NCBI GenBank assembly: GCA_035294325.1
Contig: DATGLE010000272.1
Location: 1-42,976, forward strand
Reading direction: 5' to 3'
Origin: DATGLE01 sp035294325
GTDB taxonomy: Bacteria > Chloroflexota > Ktedonobacteria > Ktedonobacterales > Ktedonobacteraceae
DNA length: 42,976 nt
The position numbers were made by a program, and so were the translations under genes. The notes beneath the pieces were generated by a model that was not told the origin of the DNA, ran no database searches, and was given only the letters and a program-made list of their open reading frames with translations. Position 1 is the first letter of the stretch; every line of letters starts with the position of its first letter. Of this stretch, positions 25,678 through 34,661 are shown piece after piece.

Positions 25678-26439
25678 ATGGAAAAGGTGACTGATTATTA
25701 CGCGGTGCTGGGCGTCGACGAGAATGCTTCGACGGAAGCCATCAAGAAAGCTTTCAAACATCTGGCGCTGCACTATCACCCGGATGTCTACAAAGGCGAA
25801 GATGCGCAGGAGCGCATGCGCGAAATCTTGCTTGCCTATCAGACCTTGAGCGATCCTGAGCGCCGCCGCAGCTACGATCTGCGTCGCACGGGACAGGGAC
25901 GTGCGCCGGGCCGTTCCGCGCCGGCGTCTGCCTCTGGCGAGTCCGCCGCGACTCCACGCGATCCACAGCGCGCCTTCGCGTTCCCTGCCCTCAACGAAGC
26001 CGCGCCGGCCCAGATCGACCTGGGCGACCTCACCTATCTGCTCTCTCCCAGAGAAGTGCGCCGGCTGAAAGAAGATGGCATGTTGCGCGGCGCTAAAACT
26101 CCGTCTTCGGGAGAGATCTGCTATTGCCATCGCTGCCATTACCGGTGGCGGGCTAATTCGCCGCCGCCTGTGTGCCCGAAGTGCTACGCGCGAGACTGGC
26201 GCGAGTACCTGCTGCTGCGCTGCCAGCACTGCCACGCGGTCTTTGAGAGCGAGCAGATTCGCTACGAGATCGGTTCGGTGCGCTATGGCGGCGGCTCGCT
26301 CTGCCCGCCCTACGAACTGTTTCCCCTGTGTCCCTCCTGCGGCAAAGCCGAATGGTGTCCCGCCGAGGAGGAGCGCCTGTGGAACGTGCGTGACCGTGCG
26401 GCCAGGCGAGCCAAATGGCGGCGGCGTTTCGGCCTGTGA
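25678..26439 (+). CDS. DnaJ-domain protein with C-terminal zinc-ribbon motifs
   Basis: About 253 residues. The N-terminal J domain (about 5-68) has DYYAVLGVDENAS and the HPD triad in HYHPDV (about residue 35), so it should stimulate a DnaK ATPase. A Ser/Ala-rich linker follows. The C-terminal region has several Cys pairs: CYCHRCHYRW, CPKCYARDW, CQHCHAVF and CPSCGKAEWC. These suggest two zinc ribbons, and the arrangement differs from the CxxCxGxG repeats of true DnaJ. It is therefore a type III-like cochaperone with a specialised client or RNA-binding tail. The ATG lacks a clear Shine-Dalgarno, leaving the start uncertain. Confidence 0.85.
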   Translation: MEKVTDYYAVLGVDENASTEAIKKAFKHLALHYHPDVYKGEDAQERMREILLAYQTLSDPERRRSYDLRRTGQGRAPGRSAPASASGESAATPRDPQRAFAFPALNEAAPAQIDLGDLTYLLSPREVRRLKEDGMLRGAKTPSSGEICYCHRCHYRWRANSPPPVCPKCYARDWREYLLLRCQHCHAVFESEQIRYEIGSVRYGGGSLCPPYELFPLCPSCGKAEWCPAEEERLWNVRDRAARRAKWRRRFGL

Positions 26440-26457
26440 TCTGACCCGGGGCAACGA

Positions 26458-26600
26458 TCATTTCCGCTCTTTCATACCCTTCTCAATCCTGAATCCCTGC
26501 TTGCTCCGCTCGTTGAAGCCTCCGACCATGTTGATGACAATGGTATAGCCCGGCGACTGGAGCACGTCCGAGTCGCCAGCGCAGATTGAGCGCGGGTCCG
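26458..26600 (-). pseudogene. possible gene remnant in the DnaJ-ThuA convergent gap
   Basis: On the minus strand one frame reads protein-like text ending ...YTIVINMVGGFNERSK... and a stop at 26458-26460, with no good start codon or ribosome site. It follows directly after the ThuA-like stop in another frame. It may be a decayed C-terminus or chance; I do not recognise a family. Confidence 0.25.
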
Positions 26601-27380
26601 TTATCCCAGTTTGCCGCCGGCAGCGTAGACGATGCCACCCCAGAGATGCGCCAGGAAAAGCGGCTCGCTATAGCTCTCGATGGTATGCCCCATCGCGGTG
26701 TACCAGGCGCGCCCGCCATCAAACGTATGCTCCCAGGCAATGGGATGGTTGGCGCCCATCACCCCACCATGGTAGGTTGCCTCGTCGACGGTCAGCAGCA
26801 CATGGACGGAGCCAGTTGGATTAGTGGCGAAATTGTACCACTCATCCGTGCGCACCCAGGTGGCCGGGAGCATAGAGGTCGAGGGCGTATGCGGATCGAC
26901 CACATGGACCGTAGCGCGCACGACCTTTGAATGTCCATGCACGCGATCAAAATAGGCTCCCACGAGTCGCCCGTACCAGGGCCAGTTATATTCGGTATCG
27001 CTGGCCGAGTGAATGCCGGCAAAGCCACCGCCGGAGTGAATATAGCGCTCCAGGGCAGCGGCCTGATCGCTATTCAGCACTGTGCCGGTAGTCATCAAGA
27101 AGACCACGGCGGCATAGCGGGCGAGGTTCGCGGTGGTAAAGACGTGGGAATCCTCGGTAAAGTCAATGGCGATGTGATGCTGCTGGCCCAACCTGCGCAG
27201 GGCCACAATGGCCGCCGGGATCGAATCATGGCGAAAGGCCGCTGTCTTTGAAAAGACCAGGAGCCGGGCGGGTTGCGCCTGCGCTGAAGCCGGACCCGAG
27301 TTGCTGGCTCCGCAGGAGGGCAGGATCAGACAGGCCAGCGCCAGCCAGCCAATCAGCGGCCAGTGCAGGATCTGCTTCAT
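26601..27380 (-). CDS. ThuA-like domain lipoprotein
   Basis: 259 residues. I start at MKQILHWP, with AGGAG 6 nt upstream; this gives a clean signal peptide ending in the lipobox LILPSC. The mature protein is a ThuA/class-I-amidotransferase-like fold: RLLVFSKTAAFRHDSIPAAI, a GIHSASDTEYNWPWYG block and MGANHPIAWEHTFDGGRAWYTAMGHTIESY. ThuA-like proteins are associated with sugar utilisation, but the biochemical role is unclear. The protein should be surface-anchored. It stands alone and is divergent from the small hypothetical gene to its right. Confidence 0.88.
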   Translation of the reverse strand: MKQILHWPLIGWLALACLILPSCGASNSGPASAQAQPARLLVFSKTAAFRHDSIPAAIVALRRLGQQHHIAIDFTEDSHVFTTANLARYAAVVFLMTTGTVLNSDQAAALERYIHSGGGFAGIHSASDTEYNWPWYGRLVGAYFDRVHGHSKVVRATVHVVDPHTPSTSMLPATWVRTDEWYNFATNPTGSVHVLLTVDEATYHGGVMGANHPIAWEHTFDGGRAWYTAMGHTIESYSEPLFLAHLWGGIVYAAGGKLG

Positions 27381-27456
27381 GTTCTTCTCCTGACCATAGT
27401 TCTTTATTGCTCCGTCCCTGGTGGGGGGGAGCCACCATCTCTTGCCGGGCACTCGT

Positions 27457-27543
27457 GCGGCTGCGCCGCGCAAGGGAGAGATAGTATGTTTGAGGCAGGC
27501 GCATCGCGCCTGCCTCAAACATACTATCTCTCTGGCGAACGCC
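27457..27543. repeat. composite three-hairpin palindrome between divergent genes
   Basis: Small hairpin GCGGC-TGC-GCCGC (27457-27469); large palindrome with perfect 27-bp arms 27476-27502 and 27506-27532, loop ATC; small hairpin GGCG-AA-CGCC (27534-27543). Because both neighbouring genes are transcribed away from it, it cannot be a terminator. Confidence 0.85.
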
Positions 27544-27657
27544 GCAAGCGCGAGCAAATAAGAGGGTTAGATACTGGATACCTTCTGTGATAAGATATAT
27601 GCCAGGAAGGATTTTTGCAAGTCAGTGGCAAAACAGGAAAGGCGACAGGTCGATTCT

Positions 27658-27987
27658 ATGGATGCCGCGAGAAAATATCGAATCTATGACTTGAAGACAG
27701 GCCAGGTAGTAGCGCTCATGGATGCTGATGGCACGCTTCACGACACCGGGAACCCGCAGGCCATAGCGGAACTGAGGGAGCTATTGCAGCGAGAACTCAT
27801 CGTGCGGGATAGACAACTCGGCTATGGCGCCGGGGACCAGGACGAGGGCTATGAACTCCTCCCCGAGGAGAGTATGTGCTACTTTGGGATGGTCACGCTG
27901 CGTCCTGGTGATCCAGAGTATCTTCCCGCATTTCTCAACTGCCTGCCCTCCCTCAGCACTTACGAAGCGCGTGCAGTTGGGGACTGA
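27658..27987 (+). CDS. hypothetical small acidic protein
   Basis: About 109 residues from the ATG at 27658 (ACAGGT 7 nt upstream); an in-frame GTG 11 codons earlier is possible. The sequence begins MDAARKYRIYDLKTGQVVALMD and is rich in Asp/Glu, without membrane segments. A short beta-rich start is followed by a helix IAELRELLQRELIVRD. I do not recognise the family. It is convergent with the ATPase gene, 28 bp apart. The coherent amino-acid composition argues that it is real. Confidence 0.55.
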   Translation: MDAARKYRIYDLKTGQVVALMDADGTLHDTGNPQAIAELRELLQRELIVRDRQLGYGAGDQDEGYELLPEESMCYFGMVTLRPGDPEYLPAFLNCLPSLSTYEARAVGD

Positions 27988-28015
27988 CTATTTCCGTCTG
28001 GGATGGGAGATCTGG

Positions 28016-29413
28016 CTACACCTCTAACGCATCCAGGTATGCCATTTCCATTCTCAAGAGGATATTCAGCAGGGCATTCACGGCATCGTCTCTCTTGCGA
28101 TAAAAGTCTCGTTCGCTCATTCCCAGGTAGCTTGCCAGCTGCTTGTTTGACCGCCGATCCCGTTTAAAATAACAACTCTGGAGGATGGTGTGCATCTGCC
28201 CCTCTGGAGAAGTGGCGCTGTGGGGGCCGGATGGTCGCAATTGAGACAGGGCATCTTCCAGGAGCTTGTAGACGCGCAGCCCTCTTTCAGCGACGGTGAG
28301 ATTTTCGGCCTGCTCGTGCCCATCAATAATGCTGAGATTGCTCAAATGGGATTCCCCCAGGAACGTAAAGTCGTCCAGCCTGTCCAATACTTTGCGTAGA
28401 TACTCTATCGTCAGGTGACTGGCGGTCGTTTTTGTCTTATCCCGCACAAACTTGCGGAAGAGAGCGCTCTCACTGAGTTCAGGTATTTTCCGTTGTTGAG
28501 GACTTTTGCGCAGCGCCTCTCTCCTGAGCTTTTCCGGTTTATCCGCATCGAGATGCTCCCATGCGTATGTAAAATGCGGAAGAAGATCTTCGTATATCTG
28601 CCTTGCGAGCCGCTGGAAATTCAACCTGTTGCTGGACTGGCTCTTCTGCTGGAAGAGGAAGTAGCACGCACGTTGAATGTGGAAAGGATGACGGCCCGCT
28701 ACCTCCAGAACAAATTGAACTTCGCTCTCAGTGAACGGGCATCCGGCGGTCTTTGCCGGTTCCGTGATGAGCGCTCGCGCGGCCTCTTCCGTGAGTGGCC
28801 CGAGATGATGATGGTTGAAAATGTTGAAGAAAGGCGAGCCAACAATAGCCGAGTGTGAGATCTGGTCCAGGGATGCGAGAGAGGCCGTAACGTAAGAAAC
28901 CTTTCCGGCGTTCGCCTGAGCGCGCAGAAACGAGAAAAAGTCGGGATTAAATTGTGGGTTGCGTACAATAGCATCAAACTCATCCAGCAACAAGACCGGG
29001 TGCAAACCTTGCAAATTGATCAGATTTAAGAGATGACTGAACCGGTCGCTGCCGGCGCCCCGGAATGTTTCCAGGGAAAGTTTCAATTGACTCTGTTGCA
29101 GAAGCTGTTCACAGACGATGGCAAAGAAATCCTCAGGCGTTCTTTGAAGATGTTCTTCCAGATTCATAAAGATCAGAAGGTGCTCATTTAACGCAACCCC
29201 CACGCGCTGCTGTATCTCGGGCAGGCAGCAGCAGGTCAGGAGGGATGATTTGCCGAGCCGTCGCAGGCCGATAATAGCCATGCTCTGTCTATCTAAGAGT
29301 GCATTATACAAGAGTGCTAAAGAGTCTTCCCGCCCAAAAAACATTTCGGCGCTACGGATGGCAGTCAGTTGTCCGTAGGGATTGCGATGTTTAGGATCAA
29401 TGAGCGGTGCCAT
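28016..29413 (-). CDS. P-loop ATPase (AAA/STAND-like) with C-terminal HTH
   Basis: 465 residues, started at MAPLIDPK (AGGAGG 5 nt upstream). The entry block NPYGQ...AEMFFGRED (11-30) precedes Walker A GLRRLGKSS (49-57) and Walker B VLLLDEFDAI (140-149). The central segment resembles archaeal ATPase_2/AAA_16 modules. The C-terminal part carries a helix-turn-helix-like SNKQLASYLGMSERDFYRKR. No signal or membrane helix. The divergent giant protein at 29733 has the same NPY...MFYGRE entry and P-loop arrangement, so the two are paralogous ATPase modules sharing a regulatory region. Function is unknown: signal-responsive switch, regulator or defence NTPase are all possible. Confidence 0.8.
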   Translation of the reverse strand: MAPLIDPKHRNPYGQLTAIRSAEMFFGREDSLALLYNALLDRQSMAIIGLRRLGKSSLLTCCCLPEIQQRVGVALNEHLLIFMNLEEHLQRTPEDFFAIVCEQLLQQSQLKLSLETFRGAGSDRFSHLLNLINLQGLHPVLLLDEFDAIVRNPQFNPDFFSFLRAQANAGKVSYVTASLASLDQISHSAIVGSPFFNIFNHHHLGPLTEEAARALITEPAKTAGCPFTESEVQFVLEVAGRHPFHIQRACYFLFQQKSQSSNRLNFQRLARQIYEDLLPHFTYAWEHLDADKPEKLRREALRKSPQQRKIPELSESALFRKFVRDKTKTTASHLTIEYLRKVLDRLDDFTFLGESHLSNLSIIDGHEQAENLTVAERGLRVYKLLEDALSQLRPSGPHSATSPEGQMHTILQSCYFKRDRRSNKQLASYLGMSERDFYRKRDDAVNALLNILLRMEMAYLDALEV

Positions 29414-29548
29414 ACAACCCTCCTGTGAATACAGCCTGAGGTTCAAGACTATAGTATAAGCTATCAAAAGCTATTTATCAATTGACACTTGACTTTACTG
29501 TCCTTTGTCCATAATAGACTCGATTGGTCCCTTTGCTTCGAAAAGACT

Positions 29549-29601
29549 CTGCCAGCATTCTGTCAGCCCCGCACAGTTGAATTCTGGCAGAAATCTGGCA
29601 G
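29549..29601. promoter_or_regulatory. array of four phased CTGNCAG palindromes in a divergent control region
   Basis: CTGCCAG (29549), CTGTCAG (29560), CTGGCAG (29584) and CTGGCAG (29595). Starts are 11, 24 and 11 bp apart, roughly one, two and one helical turns. They lie between the two divergent ATPase genes (29414-29732), upstream of a TATAAT at 29634 and downstream of TTGACA/TTGACT elements near 29482-29494. They are likely binding sites for a cooperative regulator. Confidence 0.6.
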
Positions 29602-29732
29602 AATCTGCGGCTCGTAATTTTCAGCGTCGGGTATATAATTGCGCTACAGTTCATTGTCCCTGGTGGCCCTTCTCCGACTGATCTGGAGGAAAGTATGCTG
29701 AAACGGAGATGCCTTTCTGAGTGGAGGCAAGC

Positions 29733-32700
29733 ATGACTGCTACATCGCGCAAGAGTCCCGCACAGAGGGCTATACTAAGCCTGCAACGAGCGCTGCGATT
29801 GGGATTAACCGTTGTCACCGAGCTGTGGAACTATCCGGCGGGCGACTGGGTTTCGAGCGTCCATGCCGCTGACATCGATGGGGATGGGGATGTTGAAGTA
29901 CTGCTCACGGCGAGGGATGGCAATATCTATATACTAACGAAGCGGGGCCTGTTAAAGCGCAAGCTGAAGCCGGCGGGGGAATGGGCGAGAACCATCCGGG
30001 GCATTGATAATGCGGAAGCGGTAGATAAAACGCGCATCGTAATAGGGTTAAGGGATAGTACAGTTCAGGCTTTTGATGAAACCGGCGGACTGCTCTGGGA
30101 ATATCAAACCGGGCACGTGGTACGGCAGGTACGCGTGTCTGATATCGACCAGGACGGGAAAACCGAAATACTGGTTGCCTCCGAGGATCAGTATATCTAC
30201 GCTCTTTCTGGCGAAGCCGGCGAGGTTCTCTGGAAGTATAGAGCCGGGGACCGCGTGCATACGGTCCATGTTGCCGATGTTGACGGCGATGGCCTGGTCG
30301 AGGTGCTCGCTGGTTCGAGTGATAAGCACATCTATGCTCTTGATAGCCGGGGCCGGCTCAAATGGAGACACGATGGAAAAAGCGAGATACATTCTATCTA
30401 TGCGATCGATCTCGACGCGGATGGTCAGGTCGAGATCCTCTATGCCACGGATGGGAAAGAACTGTATGCCATGACGGCTAAGGGCAGGAGAAAGTGGCGC
30501 TTTCAGTCCGACAACCGCATTCTTTCGCTCGCTGTTGCCGATCTTAACTACGATGGACGGCTCGAAGTCATCGCGGCTTCGGAAGACAAACATCTCTATG
30601 TGCTCGACGAGCAGGGCAAATTAATATGGAGGCATAATCTCAATAGCCGTGTTTTTAGCGTATACGCCGCCGATATCGATAATGATAATCTGATCGAAGT
30701 CCTTGCGGGTACCGAAGACAGCCTGCATGTGCTGCGTATTGAACTGATGAGGGATCTGCGCCAGAAAATATTTACCTCTTATAAAAAGCTGGGCTACCCA
30801 CGATTCTCTGAGTTAGAGTTATCCTGGACCGAAATTGCTCTGCTCCAGGATCTGGTAAATCACTGGCGGCATGATGAGCAGCAGCTCACCCTGGAGAACG
30901 CGAAACAGCTTGCAAGATCAGGGAATTACTTGCAGGCTCTCTCGGAGTTGATGCTGCTTCACCAGCAAAAAGTGCAGGTGCTCTGGCACAGAAAGGTGGG
31001 CCGTATTCGCGCTGTCTTTTCTGGCGACCTGAATGGCGATGGGCAATTGGAACTGGTAGCGGGTACGGATGATGGTGGAGTCTATGTCTTCGATGCGGGA
31101 GGGGAAGAAGTATGGTCTTACATCTGCGATGATCGTATCTGGACGGTCTATGTAGGCGATGTTGATCTTGATGGGATGATTGAAGTCGTAGCCGGGTCCG
31201 GGGGCGGCCAGCTCTATGTTTTCAGTAATACCGGGAAGATCAAGTGGCAGAGCAAATTGGGGGATTGGATCGAAAGCGTCTATATCAACGAAATGAAGCA
31301 TAACGGATACGCCGAGCTTGTTATCGGTTTGAGAGGCCATCGTGGCAAAATACAGATCTATAATCACAACTTCGAACCTGCTGTCAGATCGATCACAACT
31401 CCTAATGGGGTTCGCGTCGTGGGTACACACGATTTAAACGGAGATGGGGTAGCAGAGATTATTGCCGGGGGGGATGACGATAATGTCTATACGTATAGAA
31501 GGGATGGCAGCCTGCTCTGGTCGTACCGAACGGGAGACCGCGCGCGAGGATTGGTGATCAGAGATATTGACGCGGATGGACATATGGAAATTATCGTCGG
31601 CTCCGAAGACCGTAACGTACATGTGCTGGATAGCGCGGGGCACCTTAAATGGCGTTATTACACTCCTCATCGCGTGCTGAGTGTGAATACGCTGGACCTG
31701 GATCAAAAGGGAGAAATAGGGGTTTTCTTCGGGACCGATGATGGGAACGTTCTCTTTTTCACCAGGACAGGCGACTTGCTCTGGAAATATAAGGTCGGTG
31801 ATCGTGTCTGTGGCGTTCAGGCCGCCGACTGTAATCGGGACGGCAAAGTTGAGATTATAGTTGGCTCAGAAGATCTCATGCTGCATCTGCTCCAGGTATT
31901 GGATCAACGGGAGATCGTGGATGAAATGGAGCGATGCTGGCAGGCTCTTCTACAACAGGAAGGCCGCTCTAACGGGCTGGTCTATGATCTGGCGCGCAGC
32001 CCTGCTCCTCCGCTCCGCTCTTTTGCCCTCACCAGGATTGTTGCCCAGCCAGTGCTCCAGGAGCGCGATACGGCGGCTCTGCAAGAGCTTGTTCGTGATA
32101 CTTCTGGTGATGTCCGCACAGTTTTTGCGCAGGAGATTGCCAGACTATATCAGGTCAATCCTGGTCTATCGCGGCGCTTCATTGATGCCCTGCATCGTGA
32201 TCCAGAGCGCGATGTAAGGTTAGCCCTGGTTGATAGCATGCTTGCTATCGCACAGATAGACGAGAACGCTGGTTTTCAATATCTCGAACGATTTAGCAAG
32301 AGCATCGACGCCTGGATCCGGCGAGCCGTTGTGCGCAAGCTCGATCAACTGGCGGAAGCATCTCCCCGCCAGGTTTTCCGTCTCCTTCTGAATCTTATTC
32401 ATGATGAGACGGAGTGGATACGCCAGGAGGTTGCCCGTGCGCTTGCTCACTATTTCGATCTGCACGAGGAAAACCTGATCACAGAAGCTCGCCTGCTCAT
32501 TACTCGGGAAGTTGACCTGCTCATCCTGAAAATGATTGCCTATTGTGCCACAAAAGCATCGGTAAGAGATATCTTTCTTGCCGCCATTGACATGATAGAG
32601 AACCTCAATGAGAACAATATCATGGAGAGGCTGGAGAAGGCGGTACGAACCTTTGAGACAATTCGATCTCTTAAACATGGAGACCAGTTATGGCGGATCT

Positions 32701-34556
32701 ATGATGAATTATATCGTTTACAGCGTATGAGAACAATAGAAGATATTACGCGCTATAAATGTAGGATATGCCAGGAAGCTCTCAATGACATCGGACAGCT
32801 AGGAATCATCATCAATGTGCTTGGTCAGTTGCAAGAGGTTGCCGGGATTATGGCAACCTATCTGAAGCGCGAACGAGTTGGTGATCGCCTTGCCAGCTTG
32901 CTAGAAGCGACCTCGGTCATCGAAAAAATCAATGCAGACCTGGAGCGCCAGCTCTCGGAGCTGAGAGGAGAGAGGTCCACCTTCCCGGAGAGCCTGATCC
33001 TCGAAACGCTCCTGTCAACCTGGCGCAAGATGATTATAGGGGAACTGGGCCGCTTGAGAGGAAGGGCTAATCTCAAGCCTGAATTGCGTACAAAAACCGC
33101 CTTGAATGAAGAAGAGGTTGGAATCAGACTCGACGTTCGCAATGATGGACGCAGCCCGGCTGACGATGTGCGTGTGCATTTGAGGGAGAGCGATGCTTTT
33201 GAAGTGATCGGTAAAAATAGTTTCACCTTTGAAACTATTCCCGTATCCGATACCATTGCAGCCGAGTTCACCATCAGGCTAAAAGACGCCTCACCGCGCC
33301 TCTCCTTCGAACTCACTTACACGGATGCCGAGTCCAGGGAGAAAACACTCGTTTTTAGTGATCGGCTGGAGGCCCGTGAGGTTGACCGCGAGTTCAAGCG
33401 CATTCCGAATCCTTATTCGATAGGTACGCCCATTCAGACGAGCGATATGTTTTATGGCCGGGAAGAAGATCTGGCGATGTTAACGGAAGATCTTACCTGC
33501 ACCACAACGAACATGGTGGTGGTCTTATTTGGACAGCGCCGTTCTGGGAAATCAAGCCTGCTGTACCAGTTGTTGAACACCTCAAGTCTCGATCCTCACA
33601 TTCCTATCTACATCGATATGCAGCATGAGACTCTGGACATGAGCACTGCCAGGTTTCTGTATCATCTCGCCGTAGCTATCCATCGCAATCTCAAGGTCAG
33701 AGGAATAGAAATCGATCTACCGGACATGAAGTATTTCGTTGAAGATCCAACCTATGCCTTCGACCAGTACTTAGATACCCTGGATGTGACCCGTAAGGAG
33801 CGAAAACTTATAATTATGCTAGATGAGTTTGAGATCCTGGAGCAGAAGGTGAAGGAGAAGGTACTGGCGGGAGAATTTTTCGAGTACTTACGCAGCTTGA
33901 TGCAGCATCGCAGAGGTATCAATTTTCTTCTTTCCGGCACTCATACCATTGAACAGCTCACCAAAGAATACTGGTCCGTTTTCTTCAACATTGCTCGCCA
34001 TCACCGACTCTCCAGGCTGGGGGACGAAGCCGCCAGGCAATTGATTACCCACCCGGTCAAGGGCTATCTGGAGTACGATCCGCTGGCAGTCGAGAAAATC
34101 AGGCAACTGGCAGCAGATCAGCCCTATTTTATCCAACTGATCTGCCGATCCCTTATCGCCCACGCTAATGAAGTTCGCAAGAGCTATGTCACGATAATCG
34201 ATGTCAACACCGTGCAGGATCGCGTTATGGAGACTGGTCAGGTTCACTTCAAGTGGCTGTGGGGACAGACTTCGACGGAAGAGCGGCTGGTGTTATCGAC
34301 AATCGCGCAGGAGGGTGGCGAGGAAGGGCGGCCCTTATCCCTCAAAGATATTGAAGAGGTCTACTATAGCTATGGTTTGCCCTTTCGTCAGGAAAGGGTG
34401 CTTCAAGCTCTAGAGAACCTGGCCGAGATGGATATTGTAGAAAGGGGGCATGAAGGAATGCTCTTCACTATTCCCATCGGGTTGACTCGCAGATGGCTGC
34501 GCGAGATCAAATCTCTCAGACGCGTCATGTTCGAAGAAAACCTTTTATCATACTAG
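29733..34556 (+). CDS. giant cytoplasmic double beta-propeller / HEAT / beta-sandwich / ATPase fusion
   Basis: 1607 residues, started at MTATSRK (GGAGG 5 nt upstream). No signal peptide. Residues about 25-335 form a first FG-GAP/PQQ-like propeller with DIDGDGDVEV-type Ca-binding loops every 43-46 residues (about 47, 136, 182, 226, 269, 313). A helical linker (336-415) leads to a second propeller (about 415-715, loops near 431, 475, 567, 610, 653, 698). HEAT-like helical repeats follow (720-1000), then a coiled region with one CRIC pair, and a CARDB-like beta-sandwich (about 1115-1215). The ATPase has NPYSIG...MFYGREED, Walker A GQRRSGKSS (about 1266) and Walker B LIIMLDEFEI (about 1358). A winged-helix-like tail ends the protein. 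I know no characterised protein of this build. Sensing by the propellers with ATPase output is inferred. Confidence 0.85.
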   Translation: MTATSRKSPAQRAILSLQRALRLGLTVVTELWNYPAGDWVSSVHAADIDGDGDVEVLLTARDGNIYILTKRGLLKRKLKPAGEWARTIRGIDNAEAVDKTRIVIGLRDSTVQAFDETGGLLWEYQTGHVVRQVRVSDIDQDGKTEILVASEDQYIYALSGEAGEVLWKYRAGDRVHTVHVADVDGDGLVEVLAGSSDKHIYALDSRGRLKWRHDGKSEIHSIYAIDLDADGQVEILYATDGKELYAMTAKGRRKWRFQSDNRILSLAVADLNYDGRLEVIAASEDKHLYVLDEQGKLIWRHNLNSRVFSVYAADIDNDNLIEVLAGTEDSLHVLRIELMRDLRQKIFTSYKKLGYPRFSELELSWTEIALLQDLVNHWRHDEQQLTLENAKQLARSGNYLQALSELMLLHQQKVQVLWHRKVGRIRAVFSGDLNGDGQLELVAGTDDGGVYVFDAGGEEVWSYICDDRIWTVYVGDVDLDGMIEVVAGSGGGQLYVFSNTGKIKWQSKLGDWIESVYINEMKHNGYAELVIGLRGHRGKIQIYNHNFEPAVRSITTPNGVRVVGTHDLNGDGVAEIIAGGDDDNVYTYRRDGSLLWSYRTGDRARGLVIRDIDADGHMEIIVGSEDRNVHVLDSAGHLKWRYYTPHRVLSVNTLDLDQKGEIGVFFGTDDGNVLFFTRTGDLLWKYKVGDRVCGVQAADCNRDGKVEIIVGSEDLMLHLLQVLDQREIVDEMERCWQALLQQEGRSNGLVYDLARSPAPPLRSFALTRIVAQPVLQERDTAALQELVRDTSGDVRTVFAQEIARLYQVNPGLSRRFIDALHRDPERDVRLALVDSMLAIAQIDENAGFQYLERFSKSIDAWIRRAVVRKLDQLAEASPRQVFRLLLNLIHDETEWIRQEVARALAHYFDLHEENLITEARLLITREVDLLILKMIAYCATKASVRDIFLAAIDMIENLNENNIMERLEKAVRTFETIRSLKHGDQLWRIYDELYRLQRMRTIEDITRYKCRICQEALNDIGQLGIIINVLGQLQEVAGIMATYLKRERVGDRLASLLEATSVIEKINADLERQLSELRGERSTFPESLILETLLSTWRKMIIGELGRLRGRANLKPELRTKTALNEEEVGIRLDVRNDGRSPADDVRVHLRESDAFEVIGKNSFTFETIPVSDTIAAEFTIRLKDASPRLSFELTYTDAESREKTLVFSDRLEAREVDREFKRIPNPYSIGTPIQTSDMFYGREEDLAMLTEDLTCTTTNMVVVLFGQRRSGKSSLLYQLLNTSSLDPHIPIYIDMQHETLDMSTARFLYHLAVAIHRNLKVRGIEIDLPDMKYFVEDPTYAFDQYLDTLDVTRKERKLIIMLDEFEILEQKVKEKVLAGEFFEYLRSLMQHRRGINFLLSGTHTIEQLTKEYWSVFFNIARHHRLSRLGDEAARQLITHPVKGYLEYDPLAVEKIRQLAADQPYFIQLICRSLIAHANEVRKSYVTIIDVNTVQDRVMETGQVHFKWLWGQTSTEERLVLSTIAQEGGEEGRPLSLKDIEEVYYSYGLPFRQERVLQALENLAEMDIVERGHEGMLFTIPIGLTRRWLREIKSLRRVMFEENLLSY

Positions 34557-34661
34557 GAATACTCTCGAGGTTTCTCCGAGCCAATTCCTTTCCACTAAGG
34601 TGATCTCCGAGGGGGGATTTACCTTACTCCCAAATTTAAAGTACAGGAAGGTCCGTATTGT

